This document shows, one piece after another, positions 25,652 to 34,298 of a DNA stretch of 64,000 nt. This DNA is from Actinomadura nitritigenes. Lineage in GTDB: Bacteria; Actinomycetota; Actinomycetes; Streptosporangiales; Streptosporangiaceae. The stretch is from contig NZ_JAGEOK010000004.1 of the NCBI RefSeq assembly GCF_017573545.1, positions 186,001-250,000 on the forward strand. The letters run 5' to 3'. The notes below the pieces were generated by a model. It had not been told where the DNA came from and did no database searches. It was given only the letters and a program-made list of their open reading frames with translations. Each line of letters begins with the position of its first letter. The first letter of the stretch is position 1. Position numbers and translations under genes: made by a program.

Positions 25652-26779
25652 TCAGGGCGGGGGCGTGCAGGGTGGGGTGCAGGGCGTGTCCGCGGGGGCC
25701 AGGCGGCGCTGCTTCAGCCACTCGCTGATGCGCGGATGCTGGATGTAGTTCTCCGGGATCGCCATCGGCGGTGCCAGGCCGAAGTTCATGGCGATCGCCC
25801 TTACGAGCTTCTTGCATTCCGCCTTGTCCGGTTGCTCGTTCTCGCTGCACTCGAAGGTTCCCCCGATGACCACGTGGTCGGTGCGGGGGAACATGTAGCC
25901 GCCCTGGCTGTAGAGGTACTGCAGGCTCGGCTGGGGCGGCAGCATCGCGAGGTCGCCGCGGATGGCGTGCATGGCCGGGTCGTTCCACAGCTTCTTCGCG
26001 CCGTAGCCGGTGCAGTTGACGATGACCTTCTGCGTCACCGTGCTGAACAGGTGCGCCTGGTCGGCGAACTTGCACTGCACGAACCGGACGCCGCGCGTGT
26101 TCAGGTCGTCCGCCAGCCGTTTCAGGAAGGTCGGCGGCTCGACCAGCAGGGTCTGATACAGGTGCCCCGCGTTGTGGTGACCGTGGAACGGCATGCGCGG
26201 CAGATCCTTGCGGCGCGGGATCAGGCCGGGCGCGATCCGCAGCACCTCCTCCAGGTTGTGCGAGACCTTCGAGGCGTAGTTCGGTCGCTCGTATACGCCG
26301 AAGTTCTGGCCGATGCTGCTTTTGAAGGTGTTGTACGCCTTGGCGAGGATGTCTTTGAGCTCGCTCTCGTTGCCGTGGTATTCGACCAATGAGAGCGCCC
26401 ATTGGCCGCCCGCCTTGTGGGACGTGGTGTCGGCGAACATGCGGTCCGCATAGATCGTGACGGTGAGGCCGAGGTCGAGCAGGAGCGTCGCAGCCGTCAG
26501 TCCCATGACGCCCGAGCCGAGGACCGCGGCCTCCGTCTCGTGCGACGCGGCGACGCGCGCACGGACGAGGTCTTGCACCTTGGCGGCGCATCCCCAGCTC
26601 AGCGTGATGCCGGCGCCGCCGTGGCCGTAGTTGTGGACGACGAACCTGCCGGACACCGCCTCGGCCTCCAGGCGGTAGGAGCCGCAGCGGTAGGGCCTGA
26701 TCCCGGCGACGCACGCGCCCGGCGCGTCGGCGTCGAAGGTGAAGTGCGGCGTCGGGAGATCGGCGTCCACGGACGGCAT
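25652..26779 (-). CDS. D-amino-acid oxidase (FAD-dependent)
   Basis: 375 aa from the ATG at 26779 behind GGAAGGGG; longer in-frame extensions are out-of-family and rejected. The dinucleotide-binding VLGSGVMGLTAATLLLDLG (residues about 65-83) is the GxGxxG FAD motif, followed by HKAGGQW; GYMFPRTDHVVIGGTFE near the C-terminus is the D-amino-acid oxidase signature region containing the substrate-binding Arg. The enzyme oxidises D-amino acids to 2-oxo acids, releasing ammonia and H2O2. About 60 residues precede the FAD motif, longer than in the eukaryotic enzymes. Ends with a Pro/Thr/Cys tail (PCTPPCTPPP). Stand-alone gene; first clear host gene after the island. Confidence 0.85.
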   Translation of the reverse strand: MPSVDADLPTPHFTFDADAPGACVAGIRPYRCGSYRLEAEAVSGRFVVHNYGHGGAGITLSWGCAAKVQDLVRARVAASHETEAAVLGSGVMGLTAATLLLDLGLTVTIYADRMFADTTSHKAGGQWALSLVEYHGNESELKDILAKAYNTFKSSIGQNFGVYERPNYASKVSHNLEEVLRIAPGLIPRRKDLPRMPFHGHHNAGHLYQTLLVEPPTFLKRLADDLNTRGVRFVQCKFADQAHLFSTVTQKVIVNCTGYGAKKLWNDPAMHAIRGDLAMLPPQPSLQYLYSQGGYMFPRTDHVVIGGTFECSENEQPDKAECKKLVRAIAMNFGLAPPMAIPENYIQHPRISEWLKQRRLAPADTPCTPPCTPPP

Positions 26780-27137
26780 CACGGTTCCCCTTCCGGCGCT
26801 CCCACTTCCCTTTCCCGGCTGCTTGCCTGCCCTTCCGCCGTCGCCCGCAAAACGGCATGCCTCAGAACTTGACCCTGGGAAGGTATGGCTTAGACGGTTG
26901 CGCAGTACATCGCATTTGGACGCGGGGCCGGGTCGCCGGTCTCGAAGGAATCTCGGGGAGCCGCGAACTTCTGTGCGCTCTCGGGACATCCTGACGCCCG
27001 CGGCGGGCCGCGGGTTCGGGGAACGGCGGGTCGGATTGATCACGTCCCGCCGCGCCAACTCCGCCGGGCCGCGTCCGCATCTCACCCGGCACAGCGCGAC
27101 CACGAGGGCCGCGCACCGAGAGAGGGAGCGGCGGCCC
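26780..27137. other. Divergent intergenic region, no gene seen
   Basis: 358 bp between the divergent oxidase and lipoprotein genes. It must carry both promoters; no clear operator or hairpin noticed. Confidence 0.4.
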
Positions 27138-27647
27138 ATGCGGAAGATCGTGATCACCGGAGTGGCGGCGGCACTGGCGCTCGGCCTGACGGCCTGCGGC
27201 GGCAACGGCGACGGCAAGACCGCGGCGGCGGCGCCCTCCTCGCCCGCCGGCTCCCCGGCAGCGCCGAGCGAGAGCTCGTCGCCGGGGACGCCCGCGCCGT
27301 CCACGCCGGGTGGCGCCTCGACCCCGCAGGGCTCGGGCGGGCAGGGCGCCCCGGTCGTCCGGCACACGCCGCCCGCGCCGCAGGGCGGCCAGCAGACCGT
27401 CACCAAGTGGGGACGGCTGCGCTACCTGGCCCCGGGCAAGTTCCTCGTCGGCGACGTCGCCTTCTTCGTCGCGAACGACACCGTCCTGTACGTCGCCGGC
27501 GACACCTGCCCCGACGGCTCCCCCACCCCGCCCGACGTGATGAAGTGCTCCGTCGACGGGCTCGACCAGTGGGCGCAGGCCGCACCGCACAACGTCTCCG
27601 TCCGCATCTCCGGCCCGGCCGCCGTCCGCATCACCGAGACCCAGTAG
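27138..27647 (+). CDS. Secreted lipoprotein with Pro/Ser/Ala-rich linker
   Basis: 169 aa from the ATG at 27138 (ribosome site GAGAGGGAG about 12 nt ahead). Signal peptide with lipobox LTAC (Cys at residue 20), then a disordered A/P/S/G linker to about residue 80, then a compact domain (GRLRYLAPGKFLVGDVAFFV ... CPDGSPTPPDVMKCSVDGL) with two cysteines likely to form a disulphide. Anchored at the outer face of the membrane. Function unknown. Confidence 0.75.
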   Translation: MRKIVITGVAAALALGLTACGGNGDGKTAAAAPSSPAGSPAAPSESSSPGTPAPSTPGGASTPQGSGGQGAPVVRHTPPAPQGGQQTVTKWGRLRYLAPGKFLVGDVAFFVANDTVLYVAGDTCPDGSPTPPDVMKCSVDGLDQWAQAAPHNVSVRISGPAAVRITETQ

Positions 27648-27672
27648 CGGCGGGGGGCGGGGCGGCTCCCCT

Positions 27673-28215
27673 TCAGGAGAGCAGGAGGGGGAGCCAGACG
27701 CCGATGTTGCCGAGGATCACGGTGATCATGGAGTACTGCAGGAACGAGTGCTTGCGCCAGACGATCCTGGAGAGGGCGATCAGCTGGGTGCTGAGGACGA
27801 GGCGGTTGCGCCGGCCGACGCCGTGTTCGAGGGCGGTGACGAGCTCGGCCGGGTCCCAGCGGCGCAGGTGGCCGAAGTAGACGTAGTTGCGCCGCCAGTT
27901 CCTCCGGGCCTCCAGGCGGTTGAGCTGGGGGAAGACAGCGGCTCCGGCCAGCACGATGGCGCAGACCAGCAGGCCGACGCCGATGCCGAAGGCCCAGGTC
28001 TCGAGGTCGGAGAGGTGCCGCAGCCGCTTTCCGGACTGCGCGAAGACGACGATCATGCCGAGGATCGCCGTCTCCAGGGTGAGGACGACGGAGGCCTTCG
28101 CGTCGACTTTGGCGGTCCAGTCGTGCAGGGCCTGGTGGACGCGCCAGGCGTAGGTCTCGAAGGACTCGTCGCCGGCCCCGGACTGCCGGCCGGAATGGTT
28201 CGAGGTCTGCGTCAT
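27673..28215 (-). CDS. Pycsar-effector-family (PycTM/DUF5706) membrane protein, orphan
   Basis: 180 aa. N-terminal FETYAWRVHQALHDWTAKVDAKAS is the helix and D-x-KAS motif that opens PycTM/DUF5706 proteins. Transmembrane segments follow at about 42-60 (VVLTLETAILGMIVVFAQ), 75-97 and 158-178. PycTM proteins are membrane-disrupting effectors activated by cyclic pyrimidine nucleotides in Pycsar anti-phage defence. No pyrimidine cyclase (PycC) gene is next to it; neighbours are a lipoprotein and a PadR locus. Many actinobacteria carry such solitary copies, so a housekeeping or remote-cyclase role is possible. Confidence 0.7.
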   Translation of the reverse strand: MTQTSNHSGRQSGAGDESFETYAWRVHQALHDWTAKVDAKASVVLTLETAILGMIVVFAQSGKRLRHLSDLETWAFGIGVGLLVCAIVLAGAAVFPQLNRLEARRNWRRNYVYFGHLRRWDPAELVTALEHGVGRRNRLVLSTQLIALSRIVWRKHSFLQYSMITVILGNIGVWLPLLLS

Positions 28216-28347
28216 CGTTCCCCTCCAGCGTCGCCGGCTCTCTCAATCGGACGCGGTGAGGAGAACGGTGCGCTCCGGTGGAACCTGAGTGTGTCTCGCG
28301 GGTAACCGGGGAGGCGAGGATTTCCCGGAGTCGGAAGCCGGCCGCTG

Positions 28348-29094
28348 CTAGGGGCGGCTGAGGGGCGTTCCGGTGGATGTGGCGAGGTCGTGGGCGGTGA
28401 GGAGGGTGGGGAGGGAGAGGGCGGCCAGGGCGAGGGTCGCGGGGACGGCGGTCGCGGCGCTCTGGGCCGCGGCGGCGGCGAGGCCGGTGCCGGTGAGGGC
28501 CAGGGCGACGGTCAGGCGGCGGGTGGAGGGCAGTGCCGCGGTGCGGGCGGCGCGGGCGATGAGGGTGCAGAGGCGGTAGGCGGTGAAGGCGAGGGTGGCC
28601 CAGTAGTAGGCGAACAGGGCGGCGTCGATGGGTGCGGGCGGGTGCTCCAGGGCGCCGGTCTTGGCGATGAGGAGCATGGCGAGGACGGCCAGGGCAGGGG
28701 CCGTCATCGTGCGGACGGCCTGGACGGCCAGGTCGCGGAGGACCGTCCGGCGCCAGAGGGGCGGGAGCGGGGCGGCGAGGGCGGCGCCGAGGAGGACCGG
28801 GGCGAGCCAGAGGCTGGTCGCGGGGTGGCCCGGGTCGGCGGTCAGGGTTCTCGACGGCTCCACGGCGCGCAGCAGCAGCGTCGACAGGGCGAGGACCGCG
28901 AAGAGGGCGACGGCGACGGTGCGGCGGGTCTGGCCGGTGCGGGACTCGGGCCAGTCGGTGGGGTGCAGCCAGAGGCGGGCGGCGCCGGCGAGGGTGTCGG
29001 GCCAGGCGCGCGGGCCGGCGTCGCGGAGCGCGCAGTCGATCTCGGCGCCCCAGCGTTCGCGGACGGGCGGCGGGTAGAGCGCGGACGCCCTCAT
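28348..29094 (-). CDS. Polytopic membrane protein paired with PadR regulator
   Basis: 248 aa. Residues 1-45 are cytoplasmic and resemble the short N-terminal segment of PadR-associated membrane proteins (YPPPVRERWGAEIDCALRDAG). Hydrophobic segments follow at about 60-77, 90-112, 125-145, 155-180 and 195-240. No enzymatic motif. Start overlaps the PadR stop by four bases, so the two are translated together. Presumably a membrane component whose amount follows PadR control; function unknown. Confidence 0.7.
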   Translation of the reverse strand: MRASALYPPPVRERWGAEIDCALRDAGPRAWPDTLAGAARLWLHPTDWPESRTGQTRRTVAVALFAVLALSTLLLRAVEPSRTLTADPGHPATSLWLAPVLLGAALAAPLPPLWRRTVLRDLAVQAVRTMTAPALAVLAMLLIAKTGALEHPPAPIDAALFAYYWATLAFTAYRLCTLIARAARTAALPSTRRLTVALALTGTGLAAAAAQSAATAVPATLALAALSLPTLLTAHDLATSTGTPLSRP

Positions 29095-29390
29095 GCCGGG
29101 CCCAGGGCGCGGAGGCCGGCCTGGGAGACGCGGGCCATCTGCTCCAGCTCGACGCGGAGGGCCGCGCGGCCGGCGTCGGTGATGCGCATGGTGCGGTGGC
29201 GGGCGTCGGACGCGTCGTCCGACGGGCGGATCAGCTCGCGGGCCTCGAGGCGGGACAGCGCGCCGTAGAGGCTGCCGGGGCCGAGCTTGCGGCCGGTGAG
29301 CTCCTCGATCGCGGTGTTGATGGCGTAACCGTGCAGGGGTCCCTCGGCGAGGACGGTCAAGACGAGCATCTGGGCGTCGTTGCTGTGCAC
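29091..29390 (-). CDS. PadR-family transcriptional regulator
   Basis: 99 aa, a bare PadR winged helix: LVLTVLAEGPLHGYAINTAI, KLGPGSLYGALSRLEARELI, RHRTMRITDAGRAAL. PadR proteins are usually repressors of adjacent membrane or transporter genes and respond to small molecules. It is divergent from an ABC-exporter operon at 29457, and palindromic DNA in the 66-bp gap is the obvious operator, so it should repress both itself and the exporter. Confidence 0.9.
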   Translation of the reverse strand: MHSNDAQMLVLTVLAEGPLHGYAINTAIEELTGRKLGPGSLYGALSRLEARELIRPSDDASDARHRTMRITDAGRAALRVELEQMARVSQAGLRALGPA

Positions 29391-29400
29391 GCCCCCAGTG

Positions 29401-29457
29401 TAGTACGAGACGCGATGCTACTTGCCACGTAGTACGAGGCGCGTACTATGGCGGCCA
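29401..29457. promoter_or_regulatory. PadR operator and promoter of the ABC-exporter operon, probably leaderless
   Basis: Perfect inverted repeat TAGTAC-N7-GTACTA at 29430-29448; the half-site TAGTACGAG also occurs at 29401-29409. For the plus strand a -35 TTGCCA (29422-29427), 16-bp spacer and -10 TACTAT (29444-29449) place transcription start at about the ATG at 29457, with no room for a ribosome site. The palindrome overlaps the -10 box, the expected place for repression. Confidence 0.55.
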
Positions 29458-30380
29458 TGGAACGGACGGAGCGGCTGCGGGCCGTACTGGCGGGCCTTGC
29501 CCTGGCCTGCCTCTTCGAGGCGCTGACGGTGTTCGCCACCCAGGACAAGGGGGTCCGGGCGCAGAGCCCCTGGCAGGACGACCCCTACGACGCGGCCGTG
29601 TCGCTGGCCCAGTTCGCGGTGCCGATGCTCGCCGCGGTGATCGCGCTGCGGCTGCTCGCGTGGCGGGCGCCGGGCGGCCCCGACCGGGAGCGCCAGACGG
29701 TCCGGGCGGCGGGGGCGATGACCGCGCTCGTCGGGATCACGCTGGCGTTCGAGTGGGCCGCCGTCGCGGCGGTGCGGCGGTCGTGGGGCGCGTGGACGTG
29801 GGTCCTGGCCGGCGGGCTGGCCGTGACCTCGGTGTGCGCGGCGGCCGTGGCGGTGATGCTGGCGCGGTGCCGGGGCCCGCGGGTGCGGTGGCGGCACGAC
29901 TGGCTCGGGGACGTCCTGCTGGTCGCGAGCCGGACGCCGGTGGTGCGGCGATGGGCCGCGCCGGCCGCCGCGGACTGGGTGCGCAGGCACGCGATGGGCG
30001 TGTTCGTGCTGGCCAGCGCCCTCGCCGCGGCGGGGATCGTCGGCGCGATGGTCGTCGGCGAGCACTGGACGGACCCGTGGCTCATCGCCTGGGCGCTCGC
30101 CGTCGAGTTCACGTCCCACCTGGCGTTCTGCCTGATCGCCAACGCGGTCGCCGGGTTCGTCGCGCGTCCGGAGCGGCCGTGGACGCGGCGCGCCGGCGAG
30201 GCGTCGGTCGTGGCGGGGTGCGTCGCGGTGCAGCTCGCGGTGGCGTTCCGCGACGCGCTCTGGCCGGGGACGGTGACGTCGGTGGCGGACGCCGCCGCCC
30301 TCACGTTCGGGGCCGGCGCGGCCACCACGGCCGTCGCCGGGGTGCTGCTCATGACGAAGGGAAGGCAATGGCAGCGGTGA
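29457..30380 (+). CDS. Polytopic membrane protein of ABC-exporter operon
   Basis: 307 aa from the second ATG (29457); an ATG nine bases earlier overlaps the -10 box. About eight hydrophobic segments (for example LRAVLAGLALACLFEALTVF near the start and FVLASALAAAGIVGAMVVG in the middle), no known domain. The ABC ATPase gene starts 13 bp before its stop. It may be a membrane partner of the transporter or a separate function under the same PadR control. Confidence 0.7.
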   Translation: MERTERLRAVLAGLALACLFEALTVFATQDKGVRAQSPWQDDPYDAAVSLAQFAVPMLAAVIALRLLAWRAPGGPDRERQTVRAAGAMTALVGITLAFEWAAVAAVRRSWGAWTWVLAGGLAVTSVCAAAVAVMLARCRGPRVRWRHDWLGDVLLVASRTPVVRRWAAPAAADWVRRHAMGVFVLASALAAAGIVGAMVVGEHWTDPWLIAWALAVEFTSHLAFCLIANAVAGFVARPERPWTRRAGEASVVAGCVAVQLAVAFRDALWPGTVTSVADAAALTFGAGAATTAVAGVLLMTKGRQWQR

Positions 30381-31288
30381 TCGGTGCGAGCGGGCTGTCG
30401 AAGCGGTACGGGCGGCGGCAGGCGGTGCACGGGCTCGGCTTCACGGTCGGGGCCGGGCAGGTCTGCGCGCTGCTCGGGCCGAACGGGGCGGGGAAGACCT
30501 CGGCCATCCGGATGCTGGTCGGGCTGTCCCGCCCGGACGAGGGCGAAGCGAGGATCCTCGGCGAGCCGGTCCGGCTCGGGGCCCCGGTGCTGCGGCGGGT
30601 GGGGGTGCTCATCGACGGCCCGGCGTTCGTCCCGCACCTGTCCGGCATGGCGAACCTCAGGCTGCTGTGGGCGGCGACGGGACGGGACTGGCCGCCGCCC
30701 GCACTGGACGGCGCCCTCGACCTCGCGGGCCTGGGCGCGGCCGTGGACCGGAAGGTCAAGGGCTACTCCATGGGGATGAAGCAGCGGCTGATGCTGGCGC
30801 AGGCGCTGATGCGCGCGCCGGACGTGCTGATCCTCGACGAGCCGGCGAACGGCCTGGACCCGGCGGAGGTGCGGGCGCTGCGCGAGCGGCTCGGGGAGCT
30901 GGCGCGGGGCGGGGCGGCGGTGCTGGTGTCGAGCCATCAGCTGGCGGAGGTGCAGCAGCTCGCGACGCACGCCGTGGTGATGAACCGGGGGCGGCTCGTC
31001 GCGTCGGGCCCGCTGGACGAGCTGCTCGGCGGCGAGGACGCCTACCGCGTCGAGGTGGACGACACCGGGCGGGCGGCGGCCGTGCTGCGGGAGGCGCGGA
31101 GCGTCGAGTCGGTCGCCGTGCGGGACGGGCACCTGGTCGTGACCGCGCCGGGGACGCCGCCGGCCCGGCTCGTGGAGGCACTGGTCGCGGCGGGTGTGGG
31201 CGTCATGTCGGTGAACCGGGCGGACCGGTCGCTGGAGGAGGCGTTCCTGACCATGACCGAAGGGGAGGGCGAGCGTGCTGCGCGTTGA
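30368..31288 (+). CDS. ABC transporter ATP-binding protein
   Basis: 306 aa. Walker A LLGPNGAGKTS (about 37-47), signature YSMGMKQRL, Walker B LILDEPANGLDP, and the switch SSHQL. The C-terminal 80-residue extension is the usual one in drug/antibiotic exporters of the DrrA/CcmA type (YRVEVDDTGRAAAVL..., then SLEEAFLTMTEGE). It powers the permease encoded next, with a 14-bp gene overlap. ATG at 30368 preceded by GAAGG. Likely export of a lipophilic compound; substrate unknown. Confidence 0.9.
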   Translation: MAAVIGASGLSKRYGRRQAVHGLGFTVGAGQVCALLGPNGAGKTSAIRMLVGLSRPDEGEARILGEPVRLGAPVLRRVGVLIDGPAFVPHLSGMANLRLLWAATGRDWPPPALDGALDLAGLGAAVDRKVKGYSMGMKQRLMLAQALMRAPDVLILDEPANGLDPAEVRALRERLGELARGGAAVLVSSHQLAEVQQLATHAVVMNRGRLVASGPLDELLGGEDAYRVEVDDTGRAAAVLREARSVESVAVRDGHLVVTAPGTPPARLVEALVAAGVGVMSVNRADRSLEEAFLTMTEGEGERAAR

Positions 31289-32072
31289 ACTGAGGACCCA
31301 GCTGCTGCGGATCCGCACGCTGGTGGCGCTGGCGTGCCTGGCCGCAGTGCCGGTCATCGCGGGCCTGGCGACCGCGTCGCGCGCCGGGCACCGCAACGGC
31401 GCCCAGGGCGGGCTGTACGGCGCGTCGTCGTTCTCCGCGCTCAACCACGCGATGGCGAGCCTGGAGTTCATCGGCCCACTGCTGCTGCCGGTCGTCGTGG
31501 CGCTGCTGGCGAGCGCGATCGGGTCGTCCGACCGGGATTGGGGAACGCTGCGGTACCTGTACGTCGCGCCGGTCGGCCGGGGGCGGCTGCTGGCGGGCAA
31601 GCTCGGCGCCGTCGCGGTCGTGACCGCCGCCGCGACCCTGTTCGTGCTGGCCGGGGGCGTCGGCGCCGGGCTGGTGCTGTTCGGCTGGCACCCGTTCCGC
31701 GTCATCGGCGCGCCCGACCTGTCCACGGGCGACGCGATCGGGCGGGTGCTCGCCGCGTCCGGCTACACGCTGCTGTGCATGCTCAGCATCGCCGGGATCG
31801 CGTTCGCGCTGGGGCTGCTGCTGCCGCGCGGCGCCGAGGCGCTCGGCGCGGCCGTCGGGTTCGTGGTCGTGGCGAGCATCCTGAACGGGTCGTCCGTGCT
31901 GCACGCCGTCCAGGTCGTCCTGCCGGTGCATTACTGGCAGGACTGGACGCACCTGTTCGACGCCGGCGGGACGGCCCGCCTCGGCACCGGGATCGCGTGC
32001 CAGCTCGCCACGATCGTCCTGGCCGCGGGGGTGTCCGTGCTCGTCCTCCTTCGCCGGGATCCGGCGGCCTAG
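31275..32072 (+). CDS. ABC-2-type transporter permease
   Basis: 265 aa, GTG start at 31275 overlapping the ATPase gene. Six hydrophobic segments in the ABC-2 arrangement (TLVALACLAAVPVIAG, FIGPLLLPVVVALLAS, VVTAAATLFVLAGGVGAGL, LLCMLSIAGIAFALGLLL, GFVVVASILNGSS, LATIVLAAGVSVLVLL) and the conserved DWGTLRYLYVAPVGRGRLLAGK between segments 2 and 3. Forms the channel with the preceding ATPase. Its TAG stop shares the tetranucleotide CTAG with the stop of the convergent gene. Confidence 0.85.
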   Translation: MLRVELRTQLLRIRTLVALACLAAVPVIAGLATASRAGHRNGAQGGLYGASSFSALNHAMASLEFIGPLLLPVVVALLASAIGSSDRDWGTLRYLYVAPVGRGRLLAGKLGAVAVVTAAATLFVLAGGVGAGLVLFGWHPFRVIGAPDLSTGDAIGRVLAASGYTLLCMLSIAGIAFALGLLLPRGAEALGAAVGFVVVASILNGSSVLHAVQVVLPVHYWQDWTHLFDAGGTARLGTGIACQLATIVLAAGVSVLVLLRRDPAA

Positions 32073-32830
32073 CCGACGTGGGCGGCGAGGAAGTCCTCCC
32101 ACGTCAGGGCGCCCTTGTCGGCGTTGTCCAGCGAGAGGTTCGCGGCGTCGCGGTAGGCGCGGCCGGCCTTGCCGGGCACGCGGACGGGCAGCATCGGCCG
32201 GCGCTTCCCCGCCGCGTCCAGGTAGCCGCGGACGAGCTCGTCGATCCGGTACACCTTCGGGCCGGCCAGGTCGGGCACGCGTCCGGCGGGGTCGCCGAGC
32301 GCCAGCTCCACCAGGCGGGCGGCCACCTCGCGCGAGTCGACCGGCTGGAAGCGCAGGCCGCCCGGCTTCGGGACGACCGGCAGCTTCGCCATCTTCCGCG
32401 CCATGGTGAACACCAGGTCGTGGAACTGGGCGGCGCGCAGGATCGTCCACGGCACGCCCGACCCGGTCAGGGCCTCCTCGGCGCGCAACTGCGTGCGCAG
32501 GTAGCCGATCGGGACGCGGTCCGCGCCGATCACCGAGATCAGCACGAAGTGCCGCACGCCCGCGCGCGCGGCGGCCCGGACGAGGTTCCGGGTCGCCTCG
32601 TCGTCGCCCTTCGCACCGCCCGCGAGGTGCAGGACGGTCCCGACGCCGTCCACCGCCGCCTCGACGCCCTCGTCCTTGAGCAGGTCGCCGGTCACGTACT
32701 CGACGCCGGCGGTGCTCGCGTGCGGGCGGCGGCTCAGCACCCGGACGTCGCGCCCGGCGTCCCGCAGCAGGGGCAGGACGTGCCCGCCGAGGGTGCCGGT
32801 GCCGCCGGTGAGCAGGATCTGCGCGGTCAT
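32069..32830 (-). CDS. NAD(P)-binding NmrA/SDR-like protein
   Basis: 253 aa from the ATG at 32830, behind a strong AGGAGG ribosome site. Rossmann motif ILLTGGTGTLGGHV (5-18), VLSRRP for NADPH preference, LHLAGGAKG and VRHFVLISVIGADRVP follow the atypical SDR (NmrA-like) pattern, with no YxxxK dyad. Such proteins are quinone or ubiquinone-like reductases or redox sensors. Convergent with the ABC permease. Confidence 0.8.
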   Translation of the reverse strand: MTAQILLTGGTGTLGGHVLPLLRDAGRDVRVLSRRPHASTAGVEYVTGDLLKDEGVEAAVDGVGTVLHLAGGAKGDDEATRNLVRAAARAGVRHFVLISVIGADRVPIGYLRTQLRAEEALTGSGVPWTILRAAQFHDLVFTMARKMAKLPVVPKPGGLRFQPVDSREVAARLVELALGDPAGRVPDLAGPKVYRIDELVRGYLDAAGKRRPMLPVRVPGKAGRAYRDAANLSLDNADKGALTWEDFLAAHVG

Positions 32831-32962
32831 GTCGTCCTCCTGGGCCGTTCTCGTTGCGATCGACCACCTAGACGGGGCCTCGCGCCGGGAACGTGACATG
32901 CCGCGCGGAGTGATCCGCGTCACCGGGGAGGGGGCGCAGGGGCTAGCGAGTCGGGGGCCTCG

Positions 32963-33514
32963 CTAGCCCCTGCCGGGGAAATGGCGGTGGGGGTACGGGA
33001 AGCGGGGCTCCCCGTCGCGGCGGTCCACGCTGACGGCGGCGGACGGGCGGTCCGCGCGGCAGGTGACGGTCATCGTGACGAACCGGGCGGACGACTGGAA
33101 CCGGACGAAGACGGCCCCCGGCGGCGTGCGGTTGCTGGCGCCGACGCTGAAGTTCTGCGCGGGCGTCCAGGAGACGAGGAAGGCGGTGCCGCGGTCGCAG
33201 CGGGCCACGATGTCGCCGGCCTCGGAGGCCAGGTTGGTGATGGCGGCGGTGACCTGGCGGGTGACGGTGACGGTCGGGGCGGGACGGGGCGGGTCGCGCG
33301 GCGGCGGCGAGGCCGGTGCGGACGCGGACGGCGGCGGGCCCGGCGGCGTGGCCGGGACGGCGAGCGCGGCGTTCACCTCGCCGGGCGTCATCGGCTTGAC
33401 GCCGCGTTCGGTGATGCCGGTGCCGACGGCGGAGATCGCGGCCATGCCGGCTCCCACCCCGAGCACTGCGGCCGCCGACCACACCATGGCGGCGAGCGCG
33501 CTGTGCTTGGACAT
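32963..33514 (-). CDS. Membrane-anchored or secreted protein, unknown function
   Basis: 183 aa. N-terminal hydrophobic segment (SALAAMVWSAAAVLGVGAG) acts as signal anchor, then a Pro/Ser/Ala-rich linker (about 55-82) and an extracytoplasmic domain with two Cys (VARCDRG and VTCRADR) likely bridged. Actinobacterial hypothetical; divergent from the two-component operon, so it could be one of its targets. Function not recognised. Confidence 0.65.
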   Translation of the reverse strand: MSKHSALAAMVWSAAAVLGVGAGMAAISAVGTGITERGVKPMTPGEVNAALAVPATPPGPPPSASAPASPPPRDPPRPAPTVTVTRQVTAAITNLASEAGDIVARCDRGTAFLVSWTPAQNFSVGASNRTPPGAVFVRFQSSARFVTMTVTCRADRPSAAVSVDRRDGEPRFPYPHRHFPGRG

Positions 33515-33614
33515 GCGCGAAACTGTTCCATATTCATGGCTAAGGTTCGGTTAAGCAGCCCTTAAGGCGTCTATAGGACGTTCATCGGGTGCGTTCCCGG
33601 TCTAGCGTGGCGCC

Positions 33615-34298
33615 GTGGCGCAACTGTTGCTGGTGGAAGACGACGCCGACGTGCGCAGCAGGCTCGTCCGCGCGCTGGGCGAGCGCGGGCACGCGGTCGC
33701 GTCGGCGCCCACGGGCATGGACGGCATCCGGCGGGCGGTGAGCGCCCGGCCGGACCTGGTGATCCTCGATCTCGGGCTGCCCGACCTGGACGGCGCGGAG
33801 GTGCTGCGGATGCTGCGCGCGGTCAGCTCCGTCCCGGTGATCGTGGCGACGGCCCGCGACGACGAGCGGGAGATCGAGCGGATCCTGAACGCGGGCGCGG
33901 ACGACTACCTGGTGAAGCCGTTCGGGGCCGGGCAGCTGGACGCGCGGGTCCGGGCGGTGCTGCGGCGGGCGGAGGATCCCGGAGGCGCGGCCCGGGAGGT
34001 GCGGGTGGGCGGGCTGCGGATGAACGCGGCGGCGCGGGAGGCGTCGCTGGACGGGCGGCCGCTGGGGCTGTCGCCGAAGGAGTTCGACCTGCTGCTCTAC
34101 CTCGCGTCGCGGCCGGGGCAGGTGGTGTCGAAGCGGGAGCTGCTCACCGAGGTGTGGCACGTGCCGCTCGGCGGGGCGAACAAGACGATCGACGTGCACG
34201 TGGCGTGGCTGCGGCGCAAGCTGGGCGAGTCGGCGTCGCGGCCGCGGTACCTCCGGTCGGTGCGCGGCTCCGGCATCAAGATCGTCGACCCGTCGTGA
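33615..34298 (+). CDS. OmpR/PhoB-family response regulator
   Basis: 227 aa. Receiver domain with acidic pocket LLVEDDADV, phosphoacceptor Asp in DLVILDLGLPDLDG, switch Thr/Ser region VATARDD and Lys in YLVKPFGA; then a winged-helix DNA-binding domain (LSPKEFDLLLYLASRPGQVVS split by KRELL, and the final RSVRGSGIKI). Controls transcription after phosphorylation by the kinase encoded next (GTGA overlap). Confidence 0.92.
   Translation: MAQLLLVEDDADVRSRLVRALGERGHAVASAPTGMDGIRRAVSARPDLVILDLGLPDLDGAEVLRMLRAVSSVPVIVATARDDEREIERILNAGADDYLVKPFGAGQLDARVRAVLRRAEDPGGAAREVRVGGLRMNAAAREASLDGRPLGLSPKEFDLLLYLASRPGQVVSKRELLTEVWHVPLGGANKTIDVHVAWLRRKLGESASRPRYLRSVRGSGIKIVDPS

Noticed and set aside
25425..26858. 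Reverse frame of 477 codons over the D-amino-acid oxidase
   Set aside because: Arg/Pro/Gly/His-rich shadow; the oxidase with FAD motif is in a different frame of the same strand.
27673..28246. Two-gene Pycsar system
   Set aside because: No nucleotide cyclase domain in the neighbouring genes, so only an orphan effector is called.
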